Assembly: GCA_941918925.1 (NCBI GenBank)
Contig: OW799233.1
Coordinates: forward strand, 180,327,235-180,391,234
DNA: 64,000 nucleotides
From: Phyto melanocephala
Lineage: Eukaryota; Arthropoda; Insecta; Diptera; Rhinophoridae
Reading direction: 5' to 3'
Part shown: one piece after another, positions 32,756 to 43,375 of the stretch
How positions within the stretch are numbered: position 1 is the first letter of the stretch
Layout: every line of letters begins with the position of its first letter
Notes under the pieces: generated by a model
Told to the model about the DNA's origin: nothing
What the model saw: the letters and a program-made list of their open reading frames with translations, nothing else
The model's database searches: none
Program-made: the position numbers and the translations under genes

Positions 32756-33676
32756 ATGAGTTCAAAAAGAAATTTAGTAAATGAACTTCATTCTCAAGCA
32801 CGAAAGAATTTCTTAAGGCGAAGAGTTATTACAAAGGGTATAGACGATCTCTGGCAAGCTGATTTGGTTGAAATGGGTAATTATTCAGCTAGCAACAATG
32901 GATATAAATATATGTTAACAGTCATTGATATATTCTCAAAATATGCTTGGGTTGAATCAATTAAATCAAAAACTGCTTCAGAAGTTGCAAAAGCCTTTCA
33001 AAAAGTATTTAATTTGGGGCGTAAACCTAAGAATTTACAGACAGATGATGGTAAAGAATTTTTCAATAAGGAGTTTGGAGTGCTAATGCGAAAATATTCA
33101 ATTAATCATTACTCTACATACAGTGTAATGAAAGCTTCAATTGTTGAACGCTTTAATAGAACATTAAAGGGTATGATGTGGAAAGAGTTTAGTAACAACG
33201 GAAGCTATAAATGGATTCATATTTATAAGAGCTTAGTTAAAAAATATAATAATAAAAAACATAGAACAATAAAAATGGCACCGGTTCACGTTACAGCTAA
33301 AAATGAAAAACATCTGTTGAATACTGTATACAATAATATTAAAATCTTTAAACCATCACGTTTCAAAGTTGGAGATCATGTTCGAATTAGTAAATATAAA
33401 CATATTTTTGAAAAAGGGTATACTCCCAACTGGACAACAGAAATATTTAAAATACGATCAATACAAAATACTTATCCCGTCACATTTATATTGGAAGACT
33501 ATCAAGGAAATGAAATAAAAGGGGGATTTTATAAGGAGGAGATACTTCACACACGTTATCCCAATACATTTTTGGTAGAAAAAGTATTGAAAACTAAAGG
33601 AAATAAAGCGTTTGTTAAGTGGTTGGGTTTCTCAAATCAACATAATTCTTGGATAAATAAAACTGATATATTGTAA
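32756..33676 (+). CDS. INT: Retrovirus-type integrase with chromodomain
   Basis: It inserts the linear element into host DNA, making the 6-bp duplication seen at the ends. 306 residues. The rve catalytic core shows D36 (WQADLVEM), D97 (QTDDGKEF) and E131 (ASIVERFNRTLK), a D,D-33-E arrangement. The C-terminal part has an SH3-like DNA-binding region (FKVGDHVRISKY) and ends in a chromodomain (YPNTFLVEKVLK and FVKWLGF..QHNSWI, about 262-300). Chromodomains can steer integration to marked chromatin. The frame is intact and all catalytic residues are present. It starts 20 bp after the fibre gene. Confidence 0.95.
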   Translation: MSSKRNLVNELHSQARKNFLRRRVITKGIDDLWQADLVEMGNYSASNNGYKYMLTVIDIFSKYAWVESIKSKTASEVAKAFQKVFNLGRKPKNLQTDDGKEFFNKEFGVLMRKYSINHYSTYSVMKASIVERFNRTLKGMMWKEFSNNGSYKWIHIYKSLVKKYNNKKHRTIKMAPVHVTAKNEKHLLNTVYNNIKIFKPSRFKVGDHVRISKYKHIFEKGYTPNWTTEIFKIRSIQNTYPVTFILEDYQGNEIKGGFYKEEILHTRYPNTFLVEKVLKTKGNKAFVKWLGFSNQHNSWINKTDIL

Positions 33677-33761
33677 AATTAAAAATAATAATTCATAAAT
33701 AAAGAAAATAAATAATTAAAAAATTATTAAAGCATTTTTCATTAATAGTTGAGATGTCAAT

Positions 33762-34451
33762 ATGTCAATAACATTAGCATTAAGCGGAAAGTCTTCAATT
33801 TTAACAGCAAATTATTTTCCACCAATACATCTTAGCGATGAATATGAATGTTCTCTAATAGATTTTCATTCATATAATTCCGTTCCCAATGTAGACTTTG
33901 ATAATAATCTATTTCATATAGGAGATAAAGTAATTGAAATTCCTATAGGTTCTTATGAGTTACAAGATATTGCTGACTATATTACTACAGAATATAAAGC
34001 ACAGGAATTTAATAAATCAATTATAATTGAAGCCAATAACAATACTTTACAAGTTGAAATAACCTCATCACACGACAAAATTTTCTTTGATCAGAATCGA
34101 TCTATTGGTAGTTTATTTGGATTCGATAGAACAACGTTGAATTCTGGTGTAAAACATTTTTCAAATCAGCCAGTAAATATTTTAAAAGTTAATGCCATAC
34201 AAATTCAATGTAATATAATAACGGGGACATATATGAATAACTCTCCAGCACATATACTTCATGAGTTCGCACTGGATGTCCCTCCAGGTTATAAATTAGA
34301 TGTAATCCCTAGTAATCTTATTTATTTGCCAGTAAACGTCAAAGAAATAACACATCTTACCATTTGGATTGTTGATCAAGAAGGTCGTTTAATAAATTTC
34401 AGAGGCGAAGAAATAACGCTAAGATTACATCTGAGACCAAATAAGATATGA
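33762..34451 (+). CDS. Minor capsid (penton-like) single jelly-roll protein
   Basis: 229 residues. It would form the five-fold vertices of an icosahedral capsid. The sequence is beta-rich, with SSILTANYFPPIHL near the start, a central IGSLFGFD, and the typical end INFRGEEITLRLHLR. Its length and its place just before the major capsid gene match Polinton minor capsid proteins. The first ATG at 33,752 leads to an immediate stop, so the one at 33,762 is used. Its stop overlaps the next start (ATGA). Confidence 0.85.
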   Translation: MSITLALSGKSSILTANYFPPIHLSDEYECSLIDFHSYNSVPNVDFDNNLFHIGDKVIEIPIGSYELQDIADYITTEYKAQEFNKSIIIEANNNTLQVEITSSHDKIFFDQNRSIGSLFGFDRTTLNSGVKHFSNQPVNILKVNAIQIQCNIITGTYMNNSPAHILHEFALDVPPGYKLDVIPSNLIYLPVNVKEITHLTIWIVDQEGRLINFRGEEITLRLHLRPNKI

Positions 34452-34591
34452 TAATTTATAATAAAAACATACACAATAAAATAAAAAGGAACACTTCTAC
34501 AAAAACTATTAAATCTACAAGACCAAAGCTAACTGAACAAAATAAAGAGTTTTTAAAATCACTTAAGTTAAAAGTACAAAAGAATGTCTGA
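34448..34591 (+). CDS. Small basic protein between penton and hexon genes, 47 aa
   Basis: The start ATG overlaps the penton stop in ATGA (34,448-34,451), and the stop overlaps the hexon start in ATGTCTGA (34,584-34,591). The N-terminus is lysine- and asparagine-rich; the C-terminal half is RPKLTEQNKEFLKSLKLKV. That compact motif at a fixed place between the capsid genes suggests a real conserved protein. A DNA-condensing or capsid-cement role is speculative. Confidence 0.65.
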   Translation: MIIYNKNIHNKIKRNTSTKTIKSTRPKLTEQNKEFLKSLKLKVQKNV

Positions 34592-35753
34592 TATACTCAA
34601 TGTTGTATAGAAACCGTTTTCGGATGAAAACATAACTAAAAAAGATTACCACAGTTATTTACCCTATATACAGTCATATAAAAATAATGATGAAATTCGA
34701 ATTACACTACAAAATCAAGACTTGTATGTTCTTCCCTCAGAAAGCTACTTATATATAGAAGGAAATATAAAAAATGAAAAGGGTGTAGAATCTAAAAATG
34801 GTCGATTAAGAAATAATTGTGTAGCGTACTTATTTGATGAAATACGTTATGAGATCAATGGTGTTGAAATTGATCGAACTCGATACTTGGGAAGGTCCAG
34901 TACACTCAAGAATTATATTTCATTAAATGAATTTGAAAGTAATATGATGAGAAATGCTGGATGGTCTATATCTGAAGACTTATCTATACAAACATTTAAT
35001 TTTTACATCCCTCTAAAGCTTTTAATGGGATTTGCAGAGGATTTTAATAAAATAATATTAAATAGTAAACACGAACTTATTCTTTTACGAAGTTCAACTG
35101 ATGAGAATGTATATTACTCAACAGATGCAAACGAAAAACTTCAGTTGACAGTTACAAATATAACATGGAGAATTCCACATGTTCAGCTATCAGATTCTAG
35201 AAAAATACAAATAATGAAGATTATTAAGGATGGAACTTCTTTACCTATTGCATTCCGCAGTTGGGACTGTTATTTAAATCCTACATTTTCTGGTGGAATA
35301 AATCATCATTGGAATGTTAAAATGTCAATCAATAGAGAAAGACCACGATTTTTAATATTCGTTTTAGAAAATAAAAACAAATATATTCACTCTAATTTAA
35401 AAAATATTAAAGTGCACTTGAATTCAGATGTCTATCCCTATGACGATTTAAATTAAAAGTTTGAGGGAAATCGATATGCAGTTTTATATGATATGTATGC
35501 AAAATTTCAACAAAATTACTACATGAGGGATGCACAACCACTTCTTTCTTGTGAAAAATTTAAAAATAATCCAATTGCTGTAATTGATGTTAGTCACCAA
35601 AATGAGATGATTAAAAGTGGACCAATTGATGTTAAAATTGAGTTTGAAACCGGTAGTCCAATTCCTACAAATACAAATGCTTATTGTTTAATCCTATATG
35701 ACCGTTTGATGGAATACACCCCATTAACTGGAATTGTTAGAAAAGTTATATAA
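34584..35753 (+). pseudogene. Major capsid (hexon-like, double jelly-roll) gene with two nonsense codons
   Basis: The protein would build the capsid facets. The frame opens with the ATG at 34,584 and is continuous to 35,753 (390 codons) except for TAG at 34,608-34,610 (codon 9) and TAA at 35,454-35,456 (codon 291). There is no frameshift. The intact middle part includes YLYIEGNIKNEKG, ELILLRSSTDENV, ITWRIPHVQLSD and the FSGGINHHWNVKMSINRERP region. The end after the second stop is VIDVSHQNEMIKSG and MEYTPLTGIVRKV, typical of Polinton major capsids. The two point lesions look recent. Suppression or recoding is not excluded but unlikely. Confidence 0.85.
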
Positions 35754-35756
35754 ATT

Positions 35757-35952
35757 TATTCTGTAATACTTACCTTTCTCTAATTTATTTAAAACGAAAG
35801 ATGAAATAAAAACAAAAAAAATATATATTTATAAAATTGGTTTTTATTATTATAATTTACAAGAGGAATTAAAATTTATAAATTTCTTAGGTAATTAAGA
35901 CAATTCAAAAAATTTTTATATATTTAACAATGCTTTTTTTTTTAATTTTAAA
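35757..35952. promoter_or_regulatory. Convergent 3' ends of capsid genes and polB
   Basis: The short AT-rich gap between the + strand major capsid gene and the - strand polB holds AATAAA (about 35,803) for the + strand and TTTATT/TTTATAAA-type sequence for the - strand. It probably contains both polyadenylation signals. Confidence 0.45.
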
Positions 35953-38900
35953 TTAATATTCTATTTCCATTAAATATTCATCCAAACCGTCATCAACATT
36001 TATAAATTTATCAATGTAGTTGTTATCTATATATTCTATTTCATTATTATCTATTGAAGAGTTTTCTATAGCGTTATTTCGTAAAGCTATTTCTTTGTAA
36101 TGACCCCAAGCTAGAGTATTAACATTATTATTACATATAAATCTCTTATTATCTAAATAACTTAAAGATATCTTATTTATAAGGGACGTATATATAGTAT
36201 GCAATTTTGATTTAAAAATATACATTTTTCCATAATAAATATGTTTATTATATAAGCAATTTTTATAATCTGAAAGACTTAGATTTTTAGTAACACAACT
36301 TTTGACACCCTTAGCTTTTTTAGTTTCTTCCATGTTATCCGTTTTAAATGAGTACATTTTTGCTCTCAATCCTACAAATTCTTTCATAATTTTACCCATG
36401 TTTTCATCCTTCATCATCCCTAAAACTTTCTTATTCTTTTGCGGAATACCAAATTGATTAGCTAGTTCATAATCTGAGGTGTCAAATCTTATATCAATGT
36501 CATTAATTATATCTTTGTAGAAATCTTCTGTTTCTATGCTATAAATAAATGAATCGGTGTCCATATAATTTAGTTCGAGTTTACTTTCATATTTGGGTAA
36601 CATATAATCATAATGAAAATCATACATCTTCCATTTTGATAACTCCAAGATTACAAAACCCAGATAAATTGGCTTATTATATAATGAGTAACTTTTGTTT
36701 AGCTCAACTGCAATCATGTTTTCATCAAAAATACTTAAAGAATTAAATTCGGGTTTTGCAATGAGAGCACGTGCTCCAAGACTTTTGCCCACACTTTCCC
36801 ATTTATTTACAATCTTAACATCTTTACGTTTGTCTACATTTTCCATAGTTTTACCATATACTGCATTATTGAGTAATTTAAAGAAATTTTTTTCAAACGT
36901 GTTTTTTGCGTTTGTTCTATGTAAATTGTTTAATGCAATATATTTCTTCAACCAAGCTGATTGACTAAATTTTAGTATTCTATGTATCTTTTCTAGTTTC
37001 AAACCATGTTTTAAACATTGTTGCAAGTTTTTATAGTATATTATATACTGACGCTTGTCATTTAAATCTACGATTAGCTTTTTTTCCTTAGATTCTGGAG
37101 GAGCTTTGTTTTCACAACAAAATGGAAGACTATTATGACTATCATGAATTTCACTTGGATATTTCAAGTCAACTTCTAATATATAACCAGTGTTTGAGTT
37201 ATCTGGAATTGAATCTAAAGAGAAACTTTCAATGTCATCTATCCACGCAAAATTCCCCTCTGGTAAAGCTTCTGACATTGCCCAACCATATAAATTATTT
37301 GCATCCATATACATTAAGTACTTGGATGGCATTTCACTACTATAATTTTCTAAATATTTATTATTGGCTACAGAATGTCTTTGTGAACATTGAACTATGC
37401 CTCCTCTGATTCCACTTTGAAGAAATGTAATCATATCTATATCAATTAATAAATCTAATTTAATGTCTGTTATTTTTAACATAGCATCCCATGAAAGACC
37501 TGGTGCTGTATAATAATGACATGGATCTAGATTATAAATATTTTTGCAAACTAATCTAAAGTTTTCAAAAACATCTGCTAGCAATAAAACATCTGTTTTT
37601 AAATATAACATTAGATAATCATCTAATGTTTTACACTCAAATTTACTCCAGACCTCTTTTGCATGCATGTAATCAGCTAAAGAACATTCTGTATCCATCA
37701 GTTTGTTGAAGAAATCTTCAATTGTTGGCAAATTAGCTTCGGAAAGTTTCTCAATAGAATTCAAATAATTATATGGAAAAACACCTTTTCTTACAAGTAA
37801 ATTAAATTTACTTTCAACATTAAACATTGATTTGACAATCTGTAAATCATTTTTTGATAAATTTTTGAGAAGACTGTCTAAACTAGATGGCAAAAATCTA
37901 TAAGAATCAAGAAATCTTATTTCAAATCTTTCATTATTTTCACTATTAATTGTTTTAGATAATGATATATACAATTCCTTGTTTAAGGGAATAATATTGA
38001 TTGGACCATCATCAATTTTGTTTAACTCTTTTACAAATAGATGGCAATCATATGATGAAAAATTATGGAAAAACACAGGGAAAAACTTTGGAATTTTGTA
38101 ATTTAAATTGCATGAATTATGTGCTGGTCCTCTGTATTTTCCACTTAAATGGCAGTGATCTTTTATTTTTATTTCATTTAAAATAGGCTTTGAACAAATA
38201 TGACAGCTATTATTTAAAGTGAAATCTATTTTTTCCTCATCAGTTAAGGGTGTCATTGGTTTAGTTTTTGTAATAAAATTAGAGTATAAATATTTTAGAT
38301 CATTAACTAAATTAACAATAAACTGGTTTGGTGAATCTAGGCCCTTAAAACTACAAAATCTATTTAAACTTGCATCAAATGAACACTTAATAAAATACGC
38401 AAATGCATAGGGTATATGTTTATCAACTAATGTTGTTGATGAGATATCCCCCCTCGGAATACATGTTTGAATATTTTCAAAAATGCATTCCGAATCTGCG
38501 TATACTACAAACGGTACATCTAACTTATTACTATAATTCTTAAACTCTAAAATAGACTTATCTGCCTCTGGAACATAAGACACCTTCTGTCTGCAGACCC
38601 TCTGATGTTTCGCAAACTTTTCACCATTACTGAAGTATTGTAGGCAGTCATCGCATACAAAAATACTCCTTTCGTATTTTGTTTGTTGAGATCTTATCAA
38701 TCTGTAAAAATAAATAAATATGTAAATAAATATCAAACTTTTAACACTATACATATTTACATAAAATAATCATAAAATTCATTTTATCACTTACCTTGAA
38801 ATATTTTTTATCCATACATAATGTGAAACGACATCCCCTCTAATATTTTGTTGTATAAATAAAAGATTAATGTGTTTTGATTTCTTCCCTTTCGTTTTAT

Positions 38901-39759
38901 AATATGGTCCCACTACCAGGTTTTCTGTTTCGCTGTAGCCAAACACATTAATACTCACACTTTGATTATTGCTTTCAAAAATGCATATGTCTTTTATTTT
39001 CAGCGGGAAGCATAACCCTTTAAAATTTAGAGAGAGGCCATTGATATTAATTATTTCTGATGATACGTTTACTCTATACATATAAGGTAGACCTGCATTT
39101 TTTTTTAAATCAGCAATCGCTGATATCACAGCCCACTTAAAACAGTAGTTATCCTCATTATGGACATTAATGCATGCCCTTTTTAGTAATAATTTTTTTG
39201 GTAGTGGGATAAACGATTTTCCTTTTAGTGGTTGATATTTATTCAAATTCAACTCTATTTTAATTAGTTGAACTAGAGTCCAACCACTATCTCTTTCTTG
39301 GAACTCTTCCATTTTCTTTAAAATGTTTTCAGTTTGTTTGATAAATATATTATCAAAATCCGTCATTGAATAAATCTCTTCCATTTTTGTTTGAAAATAC
39401 TTCACCTCTAGTGGAGTATTTTCCAAATCATCTGCAATGGGCTTGGCATATAATGCATGCAGCTCTATATTTATTTTAAGAGCATTATGTTTTTTTAGAA
39501 AGGCATCAACTTCTTCTTTTAATGGTTCACAAGATTCATTAATAAATATCTCTGGTATGAGACATTCTTCCTTTTTATTAACATATGAGAGAGTTATAAC
39601 TCTGGATTTAAATGCTTTTTTAATTATTTTCACTTCTCCACATAGTGGTGATTTTTTGGCAATAACTTCTTTTGAGTAAGATGCATGAGTTTTTTCATGC
39701 ATTTTAAAATTTTTGATGTCAATAAAAACTTTTTTACACTCACTGCATACAAAGGCCAT
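35953..39759 (-). CDS. POLB: Protein-primed DNA polymerase B, complete, one intron
   Basis: Exon 1 is 39,759-38,795, the intron 38,794-38,702 (93 bp, GTAAGT...TTTTTACAG, phase 2, containing an in-frame stop), and exon 2 38,701-35,953. The product is 1,237 residues. It starts with a C2H2 finger (CSECKK..HEKTHA) and has a second one near 338-358. Exonuclease motifs are YADSECIF (D391, E393), HNFSSYD (about 534-539) and LKTDVLLLADVFE (D691). Between them lies a Cys/His cluster (CHICSKP...CHLSGKYRG..HNSCN). Polymerase motifs are A, MDANNLYG (D787); B, KLLNNAVYG; and C, YMDTDSF (D1035, D1037). All catalytic residues are present. It would replicate the linear element from a terminal protein. Confidence 0.93.
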
Positions 39760-40905
39760 TTTTTTATTTTTTTTTGTTTAATTTTTATTGTCTGCAATTT
39801 TTAATATAGACTTCACAGATTAATTTATACACTCTTAGATATTTTTTTGAAAAAATTTTGTTATGGTGTAAGTATTACTATTTTAATAGTTTTTGAAGTC
39901 TACACTGATTAATTTTGTATACACTTAATGTTATTATATATTTCTTAATATAATTATTTTTTATTTTCTTTGTTTAATTATTTCGGAAACTAATCACAAA
40001 CTTCTTTAAAACTTATAACGTAACTCTTGACTTCACTACACGTATAGAAATACTTATATAATGAACTAAGTAGTTTAAAATATATTGAATTTATATATAA
40101 AAACGCATCATTAGAGGAATATCTCAATCGTAAAACAATGATAACACTTTTTATTAGCGTAAAACAATGGTAACACTTTTAAACATTCATACATACATAC
40201 ACATTTTCATACTTGAAATTTTATAGTGAGATTTTTAATGTAAATACTTGATTGACTTAGAAAATAAACACACGCACTTGTAAGACTTAAAAATAAATAA
40301 ATGCTCGTGTAAGACGATCACTAAAACAAAACAAACAAATGAACAAAATATACCCTAACAACAAGGAATCGTAATAATCAATTTATCCATCTCTCTACCC
40401 TTCTGTCCATCTGTCAGTCCGTCTGTGGCATATATAATAAATACACACAAACACACACACATTTTTCGTACTTGAAATTTTATAGTGACAATTTTAGTTA
40501 AAATAAAAAAATTTTTATCAGAAAATACACAAAAAAAATTAAAGTTGAGATAAACAAACCACTAACAAAATGCATATCAACCAAAATAAAAATTCATCCT
40601 TATGGAAATTACCATTGGGATGAAAATTTAAAAACAAAAGTTCATCCGTATGAGTAAATTGGACATACAATAAAAAAAATTAAACTTGAGACAAACAAAC
40701 CAATAACAAAATGCATATCAATAAAAATAAAAATTCATCCTTATGGAAATTACCATTGGGATGAAAATTTTTAATTATTTACAAAAATTCATCTCTATGG
40801 AGAATTCCCATTGGGATGAAAATTTAAATGTCAACCTGTGTACTTACAACAATTTAGCCTATATCACAAACCAGTTATTTTTAAAACATTCTAAAAGTAT
40901 GCTAC

Positions 40906-41111
40906 AAAACTAAATACTTAGTGACGTAGATAAAAAGTATTCGGTATTTCAGTTTTATCCTCATATTTTACAAATAAAATATTTAAAAGCGTCCTAAAAG
41001 TATGCTATAAAACTAAATACATAGTGACGTAGATAAAAAGTATTCGGTTTTTCAGTTTTATCCTCATATTTTACAAATGAAATATTTAAAAGCGTCCTAA
41101 AAGAATGCTAC
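40906..41111. repeat. 103-bp tandem duplication, right arm only
   Basis: AAAACTAAATACTTAGTGAC at 40,906 recurs at 41,009 as AAAACTAAATACATAGTGAC. The left arm has one copy (near 25,590-25,710). The duplication therefore arose after the two arms were made alike. Confidence 0.85.
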
Positions 41112-41279
41112 AAAGTGTAAGTTATCAGATATCACATTCTCCATCTAGTGAGGTTTAATATCTGAGTCGCCCTCTATATTTAAAATAATTTATACTCATA
41201 TAATACGACAATCTCATCAGCGCAATCTTAATATGGTTGTAGGAATTACATAAAATGTAGCGCCATATTGTGGCAGTAT

Positions 41280-41456
41280 TGGCAGCACTGTTTAGCGAAG
41301 ACACAAACCAAAATGAACATTATAATTTAATTGTGGCAACACCGTTCATCGAAGACACAAACCTAAATGTATATTATAATTTACATATGGCAACACCGTT
41401 TAGCGAATACACAAACCTAAATGTATATTATAATTTACATATGGCAATACCCTAAA
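41280..41456 (-). repeat. Right subterminal tandem repeats, three units of 54 bp and a partial
   Basis: The inverse of the left array: GTTTAGCGAAGACACAAACC recurs near 41,290, 41,344 and 41,398, followed by a partial GGCAATACC. About 65 bp separate it from the 23-bp terminus, compared with about 22 bp on the left. Confidence 0.85.
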
Positions 41457-41538
41457 GTTATAGTGATGTATTATTCGGATACAAATGTATTCGGTACTCA
41501 TGTACCCGGTAGGGTAGAACCTATACATTTATACTACT

Positions 41539-41544
41539 GGAATC
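41539..41544. repeat. Target site duplication, right copy (GGAATC)
   Basis: GGAATC follows the ACTACT terminus directly and equals 25,209-25,214. On the - strand it is GATTCC, two codons (Asp-Ser) of the interrupted host gene. Confidence 0.93.
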
Positions 41545-41842
41545 AATGCGATGAATTACTTCTTCAAAATGTAGAAAGTAATAGATGGCAACATCAATGC
41601 AGGCTTTGGCTTTTACCATATAAATTCCACAAACATGCATTACCTTTACGTTGCAACGGTACAATTTTGGATTAATTTCGGAAAACTTTAATTGTATTTC
41701 TTACCTCGGCCAAAGATTCAGCCACATCGTTTACATTTTCAATTAGAACTTCACTAGAAATAATTTTATGCGAACAATTGCAATAATTGTGCGGTTCAAA
41801 ACAATCGCATTTATAACTTTGTATGAATTTTTGAGGTTTCAT
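41539..41842 (-). CDS. Host cysteine-rich gene, 5' part with start codon and first intron
   Basis: Exon 1 runs from the ATG at 41,842 to 41,705 (46 codons, with CDCFEPHNYCNCSH). A 61-bp intron (41,704-41,644; donor GTAAGA, acceptor AAAG, phase 0) follows. Exon 2 runs from 41,643 to the target duplication at 41,539 (35 codons, with HVCGIYMVKAKACIDVAIYY and HFEEVIHRI). Reading on into the Polinton meets a stop at 41,523-41,521 after five codons. Removing the insertion and one copy of GATTCC joins this frame to 25,208-24,318, for about 377 residues. The weak acceptor is the least certain point. The family is unknown. Confidence 0.7.
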
Positions 41843-42285
41843 TTTATTTCGGTTTTATATGAAATTTTTGTTTGAATTGAAATTTGATGGGTTTGTAAGT
41901 CATTTGTTTATGTTGTTAAATATAAAAATTTTATTTGTGCCTGCCTTGAGTTTATAGAAGAGAGAAAGAGAAAGGGGAAATCACTCACTTTTGAAGAATG
42001 TGGTTTAATGTTATATTTAGCCCAAAATTTGCACCAAACTGTGGCTGGTAGTAAATGGTTTTTTTAAATAATTTCCTAAAATGCGAAAATTTTGATAAAA
42101 ATGTATTAAGTTAAATATTCTCATTCACTTAAAGGCTTATTTGACAGATGTTGTAGAGAAATTGTCAAAAAAGGCCTTCATAAGCCAAAAATATTTTTTA
42201 AGGAATACGGCCCATAATCTTTAAATATTAATTAAAAATAAAACTCATTACTCTCTCCAATTATACTCCTTGTTTGTTAGCCCTA
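41843..42285. other. Upstream region of the host gene, no further gene seen
   Basis: This holds the probable promoter and 5' leader of the - strand host gene. An inverted-repeat-like GGCTTATTTGACAGATG...AAGGCCTTCATAAGCC lies at about 42,133-42,187. I see no clear TATA box. Confidence 0.35.
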
Positions 42286-42352
42286 AACCAATGCATATTT
42301 ACTCATCAGGTAATCGCAGTTCGGAGAGAATTTTTTTGTTTATATTATTTAC

Positions 42353-43015
42353 TAGCTAATACCCGGTGCGCTTCGCCACCCCAAATTTTAGTATTTAATT
42401 CATATGGCAGGTGCCACGCCCACTATTGTTAATGCACCCATTTTTTCCATAAATGTTTATTCGAATATCAAAGTTGCTTTTGCAAAACTTTAGTACTCTA
42501 ATCGATATCGTTTTCCAGATATACGAATTTTAGTATTTAATTCATATGGCAGGTGTCACGCCCTCTATTGATAATGCACCCATTTCTTGCCTAAACGTTC
42601 ATTTGGGTGTCAAAGTTGCTCTTGCAAAATTTTACTACTCTAATCGATATCGTTTTCCAAATATACGAATTTTAGTATTTAATTCATGTGGCCACGCCTA
42701 CTATTGCAAGTACGCCCATTTTTTACCCAAATATTTGTGTGGATGTCAAAGTTTACCGTACTTAATTTGAAGACTCTATCTGCATTAACTTTCGTGATAT
42801 ATAATATTTAATACTTATTTTTTAATAGAGCGTGGCACCCCGCCCACTTACAATTTCAAACCAAAGTATAGCCTATAGTTGCTTCCACAGATACAGAAAG
42901 ATTCTGTGAAAATTTTAAGGAAATCGGTCCAGCCGTTTAACCGTCTATAAAGCACAAACAAACATACAAATATACAAACTTACAAACATACAAGCACACA
43001 TTAATTTTTATATAA
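42353..43015. repeat. Dispersed repeat with three 141-bp internal units
   Basis: It begins ACTAGCTAATACCCGGTGCG CTTCGCC and ends in AATCGGTCCAGCCGTTTAAC followed by ACAAACATACAAATATACAA. Inside, TTTTAGTATTTAATTCATAT with CCACGCCC recurs at 42,387, 42,528 and 42,670. The ends resemble widespread insect non-autonomous repeats. Confidence 0.65.
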
Positions 43016-43039
43016 GTATACAGATATATGAAGTTAGAC

Positions 43040-43215
43040 ACACGGTGTAATTACATAAAGTGATAGCGTAAAGGAGAGCAATTTTTGCCTCTCTTTTTTA
43101 TGTATGGAGTTTGACAATTTCCGGATTTCAAATAATTTTTTTAATATGTAGTTTGACATACTCCAGAGCACAAAAAAATAATCAGCTGGGCTGGCACCGC
43201 CACCTTGTATAATTA
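43040..43215. mobile_element. MITE, GTAATTACATAAGGTG family, copy 2
   Basis: It matches 18,835-19,010 through AGTGATAGCGTAAAGGAGAG and CAGCTGGGCTGGCACCGCCA. The ends GGTGTAATTACATAAAGTG and CACCTTGTATAATTACACC are inverted. Confidence 0.7.
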
Positions 43216-43375
43216 CACCATGGTTAGACACTTGAAATAAATGAGAAAAGAGAGAAAATAATTTTTTTATCTATGAACTTTTACAGCTGAAATTTAAAAT
43301 AAGTGAAGAAAAAATAATCAGCTGATGAATCAAGAGTACCTGATGAATAAATATGCCTTGACCCTAAACCATTGT

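Larger units (their letters stand above)
25215..41538. mobile_element. Polinton/Maverick (adintovirus-like) element, 16,324 bp
   Basis: The ends AGTAGTATAAATG and CATTTATACTACT are inverted and flanked by identical 6-bp GGAATC copies. The content is the full Polinton logic: protein-primed PolB, integrase, packaging ATPase, adenain-like protease (truncated), major and minor capsid proteins, plus a phospholipase-domain protein, a fibre-like protein and two further conserved proteins. Such elements are both self-synthesising transposons and probable viruses. The inverted arms are unusually long (about 3.9 and 4.0 kb) and nearly identical. Damage is limited to two stops in the major capsid gene and loss of most of the protease, so the insertion is recent. 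Confidence 0.95.
37503..41538 (-). repeat. Right terminal inverted repeat, 4,036 bp
   Basis: Reverse-complement partner of 25,215-29,102. It is about 148 bp longer, mainly because a 103-bp unit is duplicated at 40,906-41,111 and the outermost tandem repeats differ. Confidence 0.95.
42287..43375. mobile_element. Element with GCATATTTA(C/T)TCATCAGGTA ends, carrying two nested repeats
   Basis: The left GCATATTTACTCATCAGGTA pairs with the right ACCTGATGAATAAATATGCC. A short uninterrupted relative lies at 47,225-47,345. Between the ends sit a dispersed repeat (42,353-43,015) and a MITE (43,040-43,215). Confidence 0.55.

Noticed and set aside
41421..41675. + strand open frame of 84 codons across the Polinton right end
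   Set aside because: It is the antisense of the host exon and starts inside the element; the - strand frame fits the host gene on both sides of the insertion.
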